Shown here: piece after piece, positions 5,812 to 11,512 of the stretch
Layout: each line of letters starts with the position of its first letter
Numbering within the stretch: the first letter of the stretch is position 1
Assembly: GCA_049521055.1 (NCBI GenBank)
Contig: JBEKPE010000057.1
Coordinates: 1 to 12,805, forward strand
Length of the DNA stretch: 12,805 nucleotides
Direction: 5' to 3'
DNA from: FEN-987 sp049521055
Lineage (GTDB): Archaea; Thermoproteota; Bathyarchaeia; 40CM-2-53-6
Program-made: the position numbers and the translations under genes
The notes under the pieces: generated by a model
What the model was told of the DNA's origin: nothing
Database searches by the model: none
Seen by the model: only the letters and a program-made list of their open reading frames with translations

Positions 5812-7017
5812 TTGTCAAAGCCTCCATAAAATATGTAGATTGATGGTTTTGAGAATGTTTAAGACTTTGCTTTCTTTGCACTCGCATTTTGAATCAACGT
5901 AAACCATTTGTTGTCTCCCTGAATTTCGATACCTGCAACTTCGGCAGGAGTCTTTCCATCAAGAGCCATGTGTGGTCGTATGTAGTTGTGGAAGATTTGC
6001 ATACCTGAAAGAATCGGAGTATCCGCTTTCTCTAGGGTACGCATAACCCGTTCTCTGTCTCTTAGTTCTCCATTCATCCTTTCCATCTTATTGTTGTGAA
6101 CCGCACCGTTCATTCTGATATCGCGAATGTGTTCTGGTCGAGTCTCCACCCTCTGTGTCCAAAACTCGTCTTTGAATGCTTCGTGAAAGTTCGGTGCCCC
6201 ATCAGTTATGAGAGTCTTAGGATTCTTTTCAGCAATGCGCTTTCCTTTCTGGAACAGCGGTCTCAGGTCGGCTGTGAATTTTGTGTCAGCAACTTCTTGG
6301 GCTATCCAGAATCTTGTCTGGTCGTCCATGAGGGCATAGAGGTACTTCATGTTGCCTTTGACTTTCAGAAATAGTTCGTCTGCTCTCCATGTGTCGCTTA
6401 CATTGGGAGTGATCTTGTCCAGATACTTCTCCATTAAGGTCGTGTACTTCTCTATCCAATTGTAAACGGTTTGGTGGCTTACTTGAGCACCAATCAATCG
6501 AAGCGTTTTAGCGGTGTTTCGGAACGATTCTCCTGAGAAATACATCTGCATCGCGGTCGTGATGGCTTGTGGGCTATGCTTCATTCTCTGGAAGACTATG
6601 TTTAGGCTGAATGTTTTGCCACAGTCGAGACAACAGAAGCGTTGTATGTCTCCACACTTATTGTGTCTGACACCAAACCGCTTTAGATGGCTTGAACCAC
6701 ACGCAAGACAAGCCGAAATGTCGACTTCTTCTATCACTATGTTTTCTCTAACCTTTTCTCGTAACTGCTCCCGAATTTGGCAAGCTATGATGTGCTTGCA
6801 CCGGATAATTTGGTGAAGCTCACTTGCGCGGAAGTGAAAATCTAAGCAATTGCAAATCCAAGAACCGTTCTCGCGGCGAATAACATCGTACATGCCATGT
6901 CCGTTCTGGGAAGCTACCTTGTATGTGCGTTCATCCATGCGCTGAATTTGGTTTGGTTGTTCTGCGATTAGTCGTCCTTTTTCTTCTCGGCTGAGAATGA
7001 CTGCCATCTAATGCCAC
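5812..7017 (-). mobile_element. Insertion sequence around the DDE transposase, ends unresolved
   Basis: A single-gene insertion sequence is inferred from the intact transposase. The space is tight on one side: the propeller gene's ribosome site is at 5821-5825, so that end must lie within the 47 bases between the two genes. The other end is unclear. I could not find matching terminal inverted repeats at the two gene-flanking regions or a target duplication. The strong inverted repeat at 7018-7088 sits on one side only and behaves like a promoter feature, though one of its arms could coincide with the element's end. Boundaries given are limits, not measured ends. Confidence 0.45.
5859..7007 (-). 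CDS. DDE transposase with SWIM and zinc-ribbon domains, 382 residues
   Basis: The N-terminus carries a SWIM zinc finger (Cys52-x-Cys54, then Cys70-x-His72), and a zinc ribbon follows with Cys100/Cys103 and Cys126/Cys129. A helix-turn-helix-like segment lies at about 150-185 (FRNTAKTLR and VSHQTVYNWIEKY). The catalytic domain resembles the IS6/IS240-type rve fold: Asp210 in WRADELF, Asp269 in LITDG and Glu309 in NNKMERMNGEL, followed by R-x-R-x-x-VMR and a final NYIRPHMAL motif. All three acidic residues are present and there is no frameshift, so the enzyme may be active. ATG at 7007 is preceded by AGGTGG, a plausible ribosome site, and by the shared symmetric promoter at 7018-7088. A diverged, broken relative of its C-terminus lies at 2149-2432. 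Confidence 0.95.
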   Translation of the reverse strand: MAVILSREEKGRLIAEQPNQIQRMDERTYKVASQNGHGMYDVIRRENGSWICNCLDFHFRASELHQIIRCKHIIACQIREQLREKVRENIVIEEVDISACLACGSSHLKRFGVRHNKCGDIQRFCCLDCGKTFSLNIVFQRMKHSPQAITTAMQMYFSGESFRNTAKTLRLIGAQVSHQTVYNWIEKYTTLMEKYLDKITPNVSDTWRADELFLKVKGNMKYLYALMDDQTRFWIAQEVADTKFTADLRPLFQKGKRIAEKNPKTLITDGAPNFHEAFKDEFWTQRVETRPEHIRDIRMNGAVHNNKMERMNGELRDRERVMRTLEKADTPILSGMQIFHNYIRPHMALDGKTPAEVAGIEIQGDNKWFTLIQNASAKKAKS

Positions 7018-7088
7018 CTATTACCCGCTATACCCATACGTACAAACAGCCTTATATGGCTTGCTATGGTAGGCTATAGCGGGAATAG
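7018..7088. promoter_or_regulatory. Mirror-symmetric bidirectional promoter
   Basis: The arms CTATTACCCGCTATA (7018-7032) and TATAGCGGGAATAG (7075-7088) are inverted copies that differ by one inserted base. The inner 9 bases (7024-7032 and 7075-7083) are perfect. Midway lies a nearly palindromic TATA box, GCCTTATATGGC (7049-7060). Counting about 26 bases from its centre in each direction puts both predicted transcript starts inside the TATAGCGGG arms. The transposase starts at 7007 leftward and the ribbon-helix-helix gene at 7093 rightward. An 8-base palindrome GCTATAGC (7073-7080) sits in the right arm. The layout suggests one repressor controlling both directions. Confidence 0.65.
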
Positions 7089-7092
7089 AAGT

Positions 7093-7242
7093 ATGGCAAT
7101 GAAGAAAGTTACCGTCGCCATGACTGAAGAAATGGTGCGTGACCTAGAGAAAGAACGAAAGGACAGAAGATTAGCTTCGGTGGCCGAAGCTGCCAGAGTG
7201 ATTATCGGAGACTACTTAGCCAATAAGCCAGCGAGCAAGTGA
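7093..7242 (+). CDS. Ribbon-helix-helix (CopG/Arc-like) DNA-binding protein, 49 residues
   Basis: The sequence MAMKKVTVAMTEEMVRDLEK starts with a basic beta strand (KKVTVAM), as in CopG/Arc/MetJ-type proteins. Helix A (EEMVRDLEKERKDRR) and helix B (SVAEAARVIIGDYLA) follow. In this family the paired strands of a dimer insert into the DNA major groove, and the proteins usually repress their own promoter. The size fits the family minimum. The ATG begins five bases after the right arm of the symmetric element at 7018-7088, which makes that element its likely operator. The stop overlaps the next gene by four bases (GTGA at 7239-7242), indicating coupled translation. The family call is from the strand-helix-helix pattern. 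The operator assignment is inference. Confidence 0.8.
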   Translation: MAMKKVTVAMTEEMVRDLEKERKDRRLASVAEAARVIIGDYLANKPASK

Positions 7243-7718
7243 AGTGGCTAGTTTCGTCATACAGACGCTATCTGGACAACTCGTATGTAGTTGTAATTGG
7301 TTCGATAATTGCTCTAACAGTGGTTGGATTAATTTCATTCCAAATCTGGAACTATGCTTACTCAGTCACCGTTGCATGGGTGATTAGCGATGTTATTCTC
7401 AACGTATTTGTCATTGGTGGAGAAGGATGGCTGAAAATCCCGTTCGCTGGAGATGACTTTCAGAAAAAGGGACGAGGCTATCTTGCTTTCTTGATTGGCA
7501 TTATTGTTGGTACTTGGTTTAGCTCTGCAATCGCGGATTGGATACTTACACTCACAGGACTTGTGCTAGAGAATATTCCAGCTACGAACTCAACATTCAC
7601 GCCGATACTACATGTGATCGCTTCGAACCCTAGCCTTTTCACTCTGCTGATTGCAAATGGAGCCGTTGCGGGCCTCGTCTTTTTTGACTTGAACGCGAGG
7701 TTTTACAAAAAATCGTGA
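7239..7718 (+). CDS. Four-helix membrane protein, 159 residues
   Basis: The GTG start overlaps the stop of the ribbon-helix-helix gene by four bases, so the two are almost certainly co-transcribed and translationally coupled. Hydrophobic segments lie at about residues 18-39, 46-64, 82-110 and 122-148. Between the second and third is a polar loop (GEGWLKIPFAGDDFQKKGRG) that may face the cytoplasm. The C-terminus (NARFYKKS) is basic. No transporter or enzyme motif is recognised. The pairing of a small repressor with a membrane protein is seen in regulated transport or stress modules, but no such function can be assigned here. The 3' end overlaps a possible antisense gene at 7608-7910. Confidence 0.75.
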   Translation: MKWLVSSYRRYLDNSYVVVIGSIIALTVVGLISFQIWNYAYSVTVAWVISDVILNVFVIGGEGWLKIPFAGDDFQKKGRGYLAFLIGIIVGTWFSSAIADWILTLTGLVLENIPATNSTFTPILHVIASNPSLFTLLIANGAVAGLVFFDLNARFYKKS

Positions 7719-7910
7719 AGCGGCAATTAGCGAACCGATAACTGTTCCAGTGGCGATTGTTTGATTCATGTGGGTATGAATGACGATAGAACCAAAGATT
7801 ATCTCACCAAGTAGAACTGCTAAGAGGTTCTTGCTTCCAGCATCCATTTTCGTGACCGGTTCAGCCATAGCATAGACGCCCGCAAGAAACCGATTTGTTA
7901 CTTCGTGCAT
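7608..7910 (-). CDS. Possible two-helix membrane protein, 100 residues, overlapping its neighbour
   Basis: The frame begins MHEVTNRFLAGVYAMAEPVT and contains two hydrophobic stretches separated by a His/Asn-containing turn: LLAVLLGEIIFGSIVIH and then TIATGTVIGSLIAASRFF. A charged tail follows. The tail (about 36 codons) is antisense to the end of the four-helix membrane protein, an unusually long convergent overlap of 111 bases. The upstream part (7719-7910) has no competing ORF, which favours a real gene. A later start at the ATG of MAEPVTK is possible. No family is recognised. If it is not real, the 343 bases between 7719 and 8061 hold only the Hsp20 promoter. Confidence 0.45.
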   Translation of the reverse strand: MHEVTNRFLAGVYAMAEPVTKMDAGSKNLLAVLLGEIIFGSIVIHTHMNQTIATGTVIGSLIAASRFFVKPRVQVKKDEARNGSICNQQSEKARVRSDHM

Positions 7911-7982
7911 AGGGTAAAAATACGTGAGTTAGCAACCGAAAATTTACAGCCACAAAAACTGAGAGCAGCAACCGACAAGTTG

Positions 7983-8032
7983 ACGTTACCTGACGTAACA
8001 ATATTTATATCGAACTGTTACTAAAGGTAACA
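7983..8032 (+). promoter_or_regulatory. Hsp20 promoter with two GTTAC-N5-GTAAC operators
   Basis: The TATA box AATATTTATAT lies at 8000-8010. On each side is a 15-base palindrome of identical design: GTTAC-CTGAC-GTAAC at 7985-7999 and GTTAC-TAAAG-GTAAC at 8017-8031 (extended by one pair to TGTTAC/GTAACA). Their start-to-start distance is 32 bases, about three helical turns. The downstream one covers the predicted transcript start near 8031. A 5-N5-5 palindrome at a heat-shock promoter resembles the CTAAC-N5-GTTAG site I recall for the archaeal heat-shock regulator HSR1. The leader then carries GAGGTGA at 8046-8052 as ribosome site. Confidence 0.7.
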
Positions 8033-8061
8033 AACCAGCCTATCAGAGGTGAAGTAAGAAA

Positions 8062-8670
8062 ATGTCTTCAGACGAATTCCTTCCCGAATGGTTTAGGTCG
8101 CGAAAAGGCAGGCAGTCGCCTTTCGGTTGGATGGACCGCTGGTTCAGCGACGTCGACGGCATGTTCGAGAACATGTTCCAGGACATGCTCAAAGGTATGC
8201 CAAAGGACACGATGACCGAGAGAAAGCTACCTGACGGTTCAACCGTGAAGCAATATGGCCCCTTCGTTTACGGCTACTCTATGTCTATCGGTCCCGACGG
8301 CAAGCCCAACGTGCAAGAGTTCGGCAACGTCAAACCATCCCGACGCCCCGGCGCATTCGGCATCCAACAACCAGCCTTGGAACCAAAAGAAACCCGTGAA
8401 CCCCTCGTTGATGTCATCAACGAACAAGCCCAGGTGCGCGTTGTTGCGGAACTGCCCGGTGTGGAGAAATCAGAGATCAAGACCAGCATTAACGAGGACG
8501 CATTGACCATCAGAGTGGATTCACCAAGCCACAAGTACTTCAAGGAAATCCAACTGCCAACGAGCGTTGACCCCGACAGCTCCAAAGCCTCATACAACAA
8601 CGGCGTCCTAGAAATCACGCTACGCAAAATGCAACCTAGACCTAAGGGTAAAGAAATCAAAATCGACTAA
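8062..8670 (+). CDS. hsp20: Small heat-shock protein, Hsp20/alpha-crystallin family, 202 residues
   Basis: The C-terminal half is an alpha-crystallin domain (about residues 112-195). It opens with PLVDVINEQAQVRVVAELPG, includes the VEKSEIKTSI and LTIRVDSP strands, and ends with the hallmark ASYNNGVLEITLRK. A terminal I-x-I-like motif (EIKID) is present, which in the family docks on neighbouring subunits. The N-terminal 110 residues are Met/Phe/Asp-rich (MFENMFQDMLKGM) with a Gly/Tyr segment, longer than in most archaeal Hsp20 proteins but like the extended thaumarchaeal type. It acts as an ATP-independent holdase that keeps unfolded proteins soluble. ATG at 8062 has GAGGTGA nine bases upstream. 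The promoter has two palindromic operators around the TATA box. It stands alone and ends before a T-rich terminator. Confidence 0.95.
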   Translation: MSSDEFLPEWFRSRKGRQSPFGWMDRWFSDVDGMFENMFQDMLKGMPKDTMTERKLPDGSTVKQYGPFVYGYSMSIGPDGKPNVQEFGNVKPSRRPGAFGIQQPALEPKETREPLVDVINEQAQVRVVAELPGVEKSEIKTSINEDALTIRVDSPSHKYFKEIQLPTSVDPDSSKASYNNGVLEITLRKMQPRPKGKEIKID

Positions 8671-8684
8671 ACCCGCCTTTCCCC

Positions 8685-8693
8685 GTCTTTTTT
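8685..8693 (+). terminator. Oligo-T terminator after hsp20
   Basis: The run GTCTTTTTT lies 15 to 23 bases after the hsp20 stop in a pyrimidine-rich stretch. Archaeal RNA polymerase can terminate at such T-runs without a hairpin, and none is visible here. Confidence 0.5.
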
Positions 8694-8701
8694 CTCACTT
8701 T

Positions 8702-8950
8702 CTAGTTACTGAATCGGGTCGCGAGTTTGCGGAGACGTTCAAATTCCTCTGCAATGTCCTCCGCTTGAAGCACAGCGGCGTACCTCACTCCCGACGATGA
8801 CAGGCTGCGAAGAGTTTGCTCAGCCTGGTCCCCAGTTCGCCGCAACTGTAGCCCAGTTCGTTCCTTGGGTAAACTCGAAGTGAAGTGTGATACAGTGTTC
8901 CCGGACTGTATCACAGTGCGTTCCCTGCTGCTTGATCTGTGCACAATCAC
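8702..8950 (-). CDS. Doubtful small ORF, 82 residues
   Basis: The last 45 or so codons look protein-like: an amphipathic helix pattern DQAEQTLRSLSSSGVRY and then AEDIAEEFERLRKLATRF. The first half, however, runs straight through the palindromic repeat elements at 8845-8924 and reads as a low-information Ser/Arg/Thr-rich peptide. A shorter version from TTG at about position 36 of the frame is possible. No family is recognised. It lies convergent to hsp20, with stops about 30 bases apart. It may be a short real gene, the 3' relic of a larger one, or chance. Confidence 0.25.
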   Translation of the reverse strand: MIVHRSSSRERTVIQSGNTVSHFTSSLPKERTGLQLRRTGDQAEQTLRSLSSSGVRYAAVLQAEDIAEEFERLRKLATRFSN

Positions 8951-9068
8951 TAGCAGAAGCCGCCTCCTCAGCCGTTTCTAGGCTCGGTGTCTGACAATGT
9001 GTCGGACATTCTCGTTTTCATGGCGTTTCGCCGGCGAAAATCAGGGTGTGATACACTGTGTGATACAC
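8845..9068. repeat. Cluster of TGTNNNACA palindromes
   Basis: Six exact copies of the pattern TGT-N3-ACA lie at 8886, 8907, 8988, 9000, 9047 and 9059. Random expectation over those 182 bases is about 0.04. The pairs at 8988/9000 and 9047/9059 have the same 12-base offset. TGTGATACA occurs at 8886, 9047 and 9059, and its reverse complement at 8907. The copies at 8886 and 8907 form a perfect 11-base inverted repeat (8886-8896 and 8905-8915). In addition, the 20-mers at 8845-8864 and 8905-8924 (ACTGTATCACAGTGCGTTCC in the second) differ at only three positions and lie exactly 60 bases apart. Confidence 0.75.
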
Positions 9069-9230
9069 GGGTGGAAAATCGGGGTGGCCGCCACTGTGAC
9101 CATCCTCCGTTCGCTTTCGTTCATGTCTAAGCGTTTGGTGATTCTCAGATGTTTCCTATTTTACTCTGCCACTAGAATCATTGACGCGGCGAGTGAGGTT
9201 AGGGATCAGTCCAAAGGATTGGGGGCTCAT
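8951..9230. other. Stretch without a convincing gene
   Basis: Between the doubtful ORF and the peroxiredoxin gene no reading frame looks like protein. The one long forward frame (8997-9245) runs through the repeat pairs and gives an unconvincing peptide. The content is the two tandem TGTNNNACA pairs at 8988-9008 and 9047-9067, followed by about 160 bases in which I see no structure. With the neighbouring ORF unproven, the non-coding region may extend from 8701 to 9230. Confidence 0.5.
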
Positions 9231-9692
9231 CTAGGGCTTGGCTAGTGCGGATTTGACTTCGTCGTAGTTTGGTTCCTTCCCAGGGTCTTCAGATACCCAC
9301 CTGTATCGAACCTCCCCAGAGGGGTCTAATACGAACACGGATCTTTTCGCAGCAGTATACCCTTTCAATCCCACAAAATCGTTGTGGAAGATGTTCAGCT
9401 TCTTAATCGTCTCCCTCATGTAATCGCTGAGTATCGGAAACTGAAACCTGTTCGCGTCCGCGAAAGCCTTGTTCGTGAACGGATCGTTCACGCTGACAGC
9501 AACAACTTGCCCCGGCAGGCTTTGCAGCGAATCCCTGAACGTGCACAACTCTTTGGTACATGGACCCGTGAATGCTCCCGGGAAGAACGCTAAGACCACC
9601 TTCTTTCCTTGAAACTCTTTCAATGATCTTTGCTTCCGGTCCTGGTCAGGGAGTTGGAAGTCTAACATTTTTTGGCCTACCTCAACAGACAA
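9231..9692 (-). CDS. Peroxiredoxin (AhpC/TSA fold, Bcp/AhpE-like), 153 residues
   Basis: The protein reduces hydrogen peroxide or organic peroxides through a peroxidatic cysteine. The motif PGAFTGPCTKELC gives Pro38, Thr42 and the peroxidatic Cys45 in the P-x3-T-x2-C signature. Cys50, five residues on, is placed like the resolving cysteine of Bcp/PrxQ proteins. The thioredoxin-fold context is complete: GQKMLDFQLPDQD at the start, VVAVSVNDPF in the middle, and RSVFVLDPSGEVRYRWV near the end, which supplies the conserved Arg. The TTG start at 9692 is preceded by GAGGAA at a usual ribosome-site distance. The alternative ATG at codon 9 would cut the first strand. It is the downstream gene of a same-strand pair with the 136-residue protein, but the 95-base gap allows its own promoter. 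Confidence 0.93.
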   Translation of the reverse strand: MSVEVGQKMLDFQLPDQDRKQRSLKEFQGKKVVLAFFPGAFTGPCTKELCTFRDSLQSLPGQVVAVSVNDPFTNKAFADANRFQFPILSDYMRETIKKLNIFHNDFVGLKGYTAAKRSVFVLDPSGEVRYRWVSEDPGKEPNYDEVKSALAKP

Positions 9693-9787
9693 AACTAATT
9701 CCTCGTACGATGCATTTTCGGGCTTCCAATTAACCGTTTCTCATCGAGCCGTAGTCCCATTTGTGCAACATCTCCGAGGTTTCAGGT

Positions 9788-10198
9788 TCAGGGTGGCTCG
9801 GTTTGACCCGGGGCTGGTAGGCCTTTGAAGTTCGCGTCAAGCTTAGCAACCAAATGCCATGGAAATAGCATTGGGTTCTGAATTGTGCCGGTAACCTGAA
9901 TCCCCTTAGCCTTTAGGTTCTCGATGAGAACGGCGAGGCAACCGCATATCGGGTACAGGTAGCCCTTATGTGGACCTGATGCTAGTGCGTCAAGATTTGC
10001 GAATCGGACTGTTTGAGGTTTAGCCTTCTCGATCTCGTCAACCATTCCCTTGATGATTTTCTTTTCAACGGCTTCGAACACCTGGCCGGTTAACATCTGG
10101 TGGAGCTCACCGGTCGGCTGGAAAGCCTCAAGGTTCAAGGAATCGAGTTTCTTATTGAAATCGTTGCCGTCAATCACGTACTCCTGCGCTGTTGACAC
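9788..10198 (-). CDS. Unrecognised 136-residue protein
   Basis: I do not recognise the family. The protein is soluble-looking. An N-terminal mixed region (MSTAQEYVIDGNDFNKKLDS) is followed by helical stretches (GQVFEAVEKKIIKGMVDEIE), a middle segment RFANLDALASGPHKGYLYPI, a Cys-Gly-Cys (CGC) leading into a hydrophobic helix (LAVLIENLKAKG), and a Pro-rich C-terminus. The CGC pair and the KGYLYP motif look like conserved active or binding elements, but this is a guess. The GTG start is fixed by an in-frame TAA immediately before it. No strong ribosome site is seen (GGAG 13 bases upstream). It is followed on the same strand by the peroxiredoxin gene and is divergent from the DUF309 gene, with about 105 bases between the two starts. 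Confidence 0.75.
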   Translation of the reverse strand: MSTAQEYVIDGNDFNKKLDSLNLEAFQPTGELHQMLTGQVFEAVEKKIIKGMVDEIEKAKPQTVRFANLDALASGPHKGYLYPICGCLAVLIENLKAKGIQVTGTIQNPMLFPWHLVAKLDANFKGLPAPGQTEPP

Positions 10199-10303
10199 TT
10201 ACGATTGCAACTCCGAAGCGATTCACGGGTGACACCCTTGCACATCGTTATAGATGTTGTCAAATAACTCTGGCCTCAATCAAAGTGCCAAGGCCATGTT
10301 TCG

Positions 10304-10888
10304 ATGAGATTCCTTGTTAGACTATCAAACGGATCAAAGTTTACGCCTAAGGATGCAAGAGAGTTGACGCTTCGATCTTACCGGGCGGTGAAGGAATTTG
10401 GGGGAGACATAGGAAACCTACGCGTGAGTAATCCGGCTGTCGAACTGGATCTGCTACTGAAATCAAAAATCAACTTGCAAACAGCAACCAAGTCTCTGGA
10501 GAAAGAGTTAGGGCCTCTGCTTACACTAAGGGAGCTTGACATCCAAGGTCCGCAGATGCAAGCCGGTGACGCCATTCGAAAGGGGATTCAGTTGTTCAAT
10601 GAAGAGCGGTTCTGGGAAAGCCACGAAGCACTGGAATCGGCGTGGCTAACAGCTGCTGGAGCTGATAAGGAGATACTGCAGGGCCTAATCCTGCTCGCCG
10701 TCGCTCTAGTTCATTTGCAAAAGAATGAATTCACCGTTACGCTCAGCGTGATGCGACGCGCCCAAAGCAAATTGTCCGCCTATCATTCAGAACGCTTCGG
10801 TGTAAACATAGACGACCTTCGGGACGATGTCTCAAGAATGATATCCGCAGGTCACCCCGATTTTCTCAAGATCAAAGTTGTGAACTAG
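10304..10888 (+). CDS. DUF309-domain protein, 194 residues
   Basis: Residues about 88-140 match the DUF309 helical domain: GIQLFNEERFWESHEALESA followed by a hydrophobic helix (ILQGLILLAVALVHLQKNE). The F-W-E-x-H-E-x-L-E-x-x-W motif and the LQGLI helix are its hallmarks. The conserved His and Glu residues suggest metal or ligand binding, but I know of no established function. The N-terminal 85 residues form a separate alpha/beta part. ATG at 10304 has an AT-rich element (AAATAA) around 10261-10266, so the leader is short. The stop overlaps the convergent Nudix stop: both TAG codons share a CTAG at 10885-10888. Confidence 0.85.
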   Translation: MRFLVRLSNGSKFTPKDARELTLRSYRAVKEFGGDIGNLRVSNPAVELDLLLKSKINLQTATKSLEKELGPLLTLRELDIQGPQMQAGDAIRKGIQLFNEERFWESHEALESAWLTAAGADKEILQGLILLAVALVHLQKNEFTVTLSVMRRAQSKLSAYHSERFGVNIDDLRDDVSRMISAGHPDFLKIKVVN

Positions 10889-11412
10889 AGTAGTTGTGCT
10901 GTGCCTTGAAGACCGGCTATTGTCTTCGCATCCCGTATTTCCCCGGTCCTGATCTTGTCTAAAGCCGCTTGGAATGGAAAACTTTCAACAGTAAGGTTTT
11001 CATCCTCTTCCAGTTTCATCCTCGTCTTCGTCAAGTCTTTGGCTAAGTAAATGTGGATCTTCTCGGTGCTGTAGCCGGGAGCCACGAAGCATTCCAGAAC
11101 CTTAACAATGGTTCGGCAAGTGTACCCTGTTTCTTCTTCTAACTCTCGTCTCGCACAAACCTCCGGTTCCTCACCAGGCTCTAACGTCCCAGCGGGGATT
11201 TCAAGAAGCTCAGCGGAGACGGCGTATCGGTATTGACGGACGAGGATCACGTTGCCTCCCGGAAGGATTGGAACTATGGCTGCAGCTCCTCGGTGTTCAA
11301 CAATTTCACGGCTCGCAGATTTCCCGTTATCGATCTTGACTTCGTCGACGCGGAGGTTGAGGATTCTGCCGTTGTAGAGGCGTTTGGATGAGATGGGCTG
11401 TTCCAACTTCAT
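10885..11412 (-). CDS. Nudix hydrolase, ADP-ribose pyrophosphatase-like, 175 residues
   Basis: The Nudix box G-x5-E-x7-R-E-x-x-E-E-x-G is complete: Gly75, Glu81, Arg89-Glu90, Glu93-Glu94 and Gly96, within GTLEPGEE and ARRELEEETGY. Upstream are the strand AAAIVPILPGGNVILVRQYR and the ELLEIPAGTLE turn, typical of the NudF/ADP-ribose pyrophosphatase branch, which splits ADP-ribose into AMP and ribose 5-phosphate with Mg or Mn. The proline after AGTLE (Pro79) within the box is usual for this branch. Length fits the family. The enzyme is expected to be a cytoplasmic dimer that clears reactive ADP-ribose. ATG at 11412 gives the usual N-terminal strand (RLYNGRILNLRVDEV). It is divergent from the PIN-domain ATPase gene and convergent with the DUF309 gene. 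Confidence 0.93.
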   Translation of the reverse strand: MKLEQPISSKRLYNGRILNLRVDEVKIDNGKSASREIVEHRGAAAIVPILPGGNVILVRQYRYAVSAELLEIPAGTLEPGEEPEVCARRELEEETGYTCRTIVKVLECFVAPGYSTEKIHIYLAKDLTKTRMKLEEDENLTVESFPFQAALDKIRTGEIRDAKTIAGLQGTAQLL

Positions 11413-11482
11413 CGTTTACAGTTCCGGGGAGTTCATCGATAAGAGGTGTTCGATTCGCTGTCGCCTGTAACGCTTGGTACTG

Positions 11483-11490
11483 TTTTTATT
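11483..11490 (+). promoter_or_regulatory. TATA box for the PIN-domain ATPase
   Basis: TTTTTATT is centred about 26 bases before the GTG at 11513. That matches a leaderless transcript that starts at or next to the start codon, and the in-frame TAG at 11501-11503 rules out an earlier start. This is spacing-based inference. Confidence 0.5.
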
Positions 11491-11512
11491 GAGAGTTCTG
11501 TAGTCATGGCGC

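Noticed and set aside
8274..8660. Minus-strand 128-residue ORF in hsp20
   Set aside because: It is a shadow of the well-supported Hsp20 frame.
8886..8915. Inverted repeat read as a hairpin terminator
   Set aside because: No T-run follows either arm, and related single copies nearby show that it belongs to a palindrome cluster.
8845..9068. Replication origin with Orc1/Cdc6 origin boxes
   Set aside because: No sequence like the known archaeal origin recognition boxes and no orc1/cdc6 gene are present. It remains only one of several possibilities for the cluster.
8997..9245. Plus-strand 82-residue ORF
   Set aside because: It runs through the TGTNNNACA pairs, gives an unconvincing peptide and overlaps the end of the peroxiredoxin gene.
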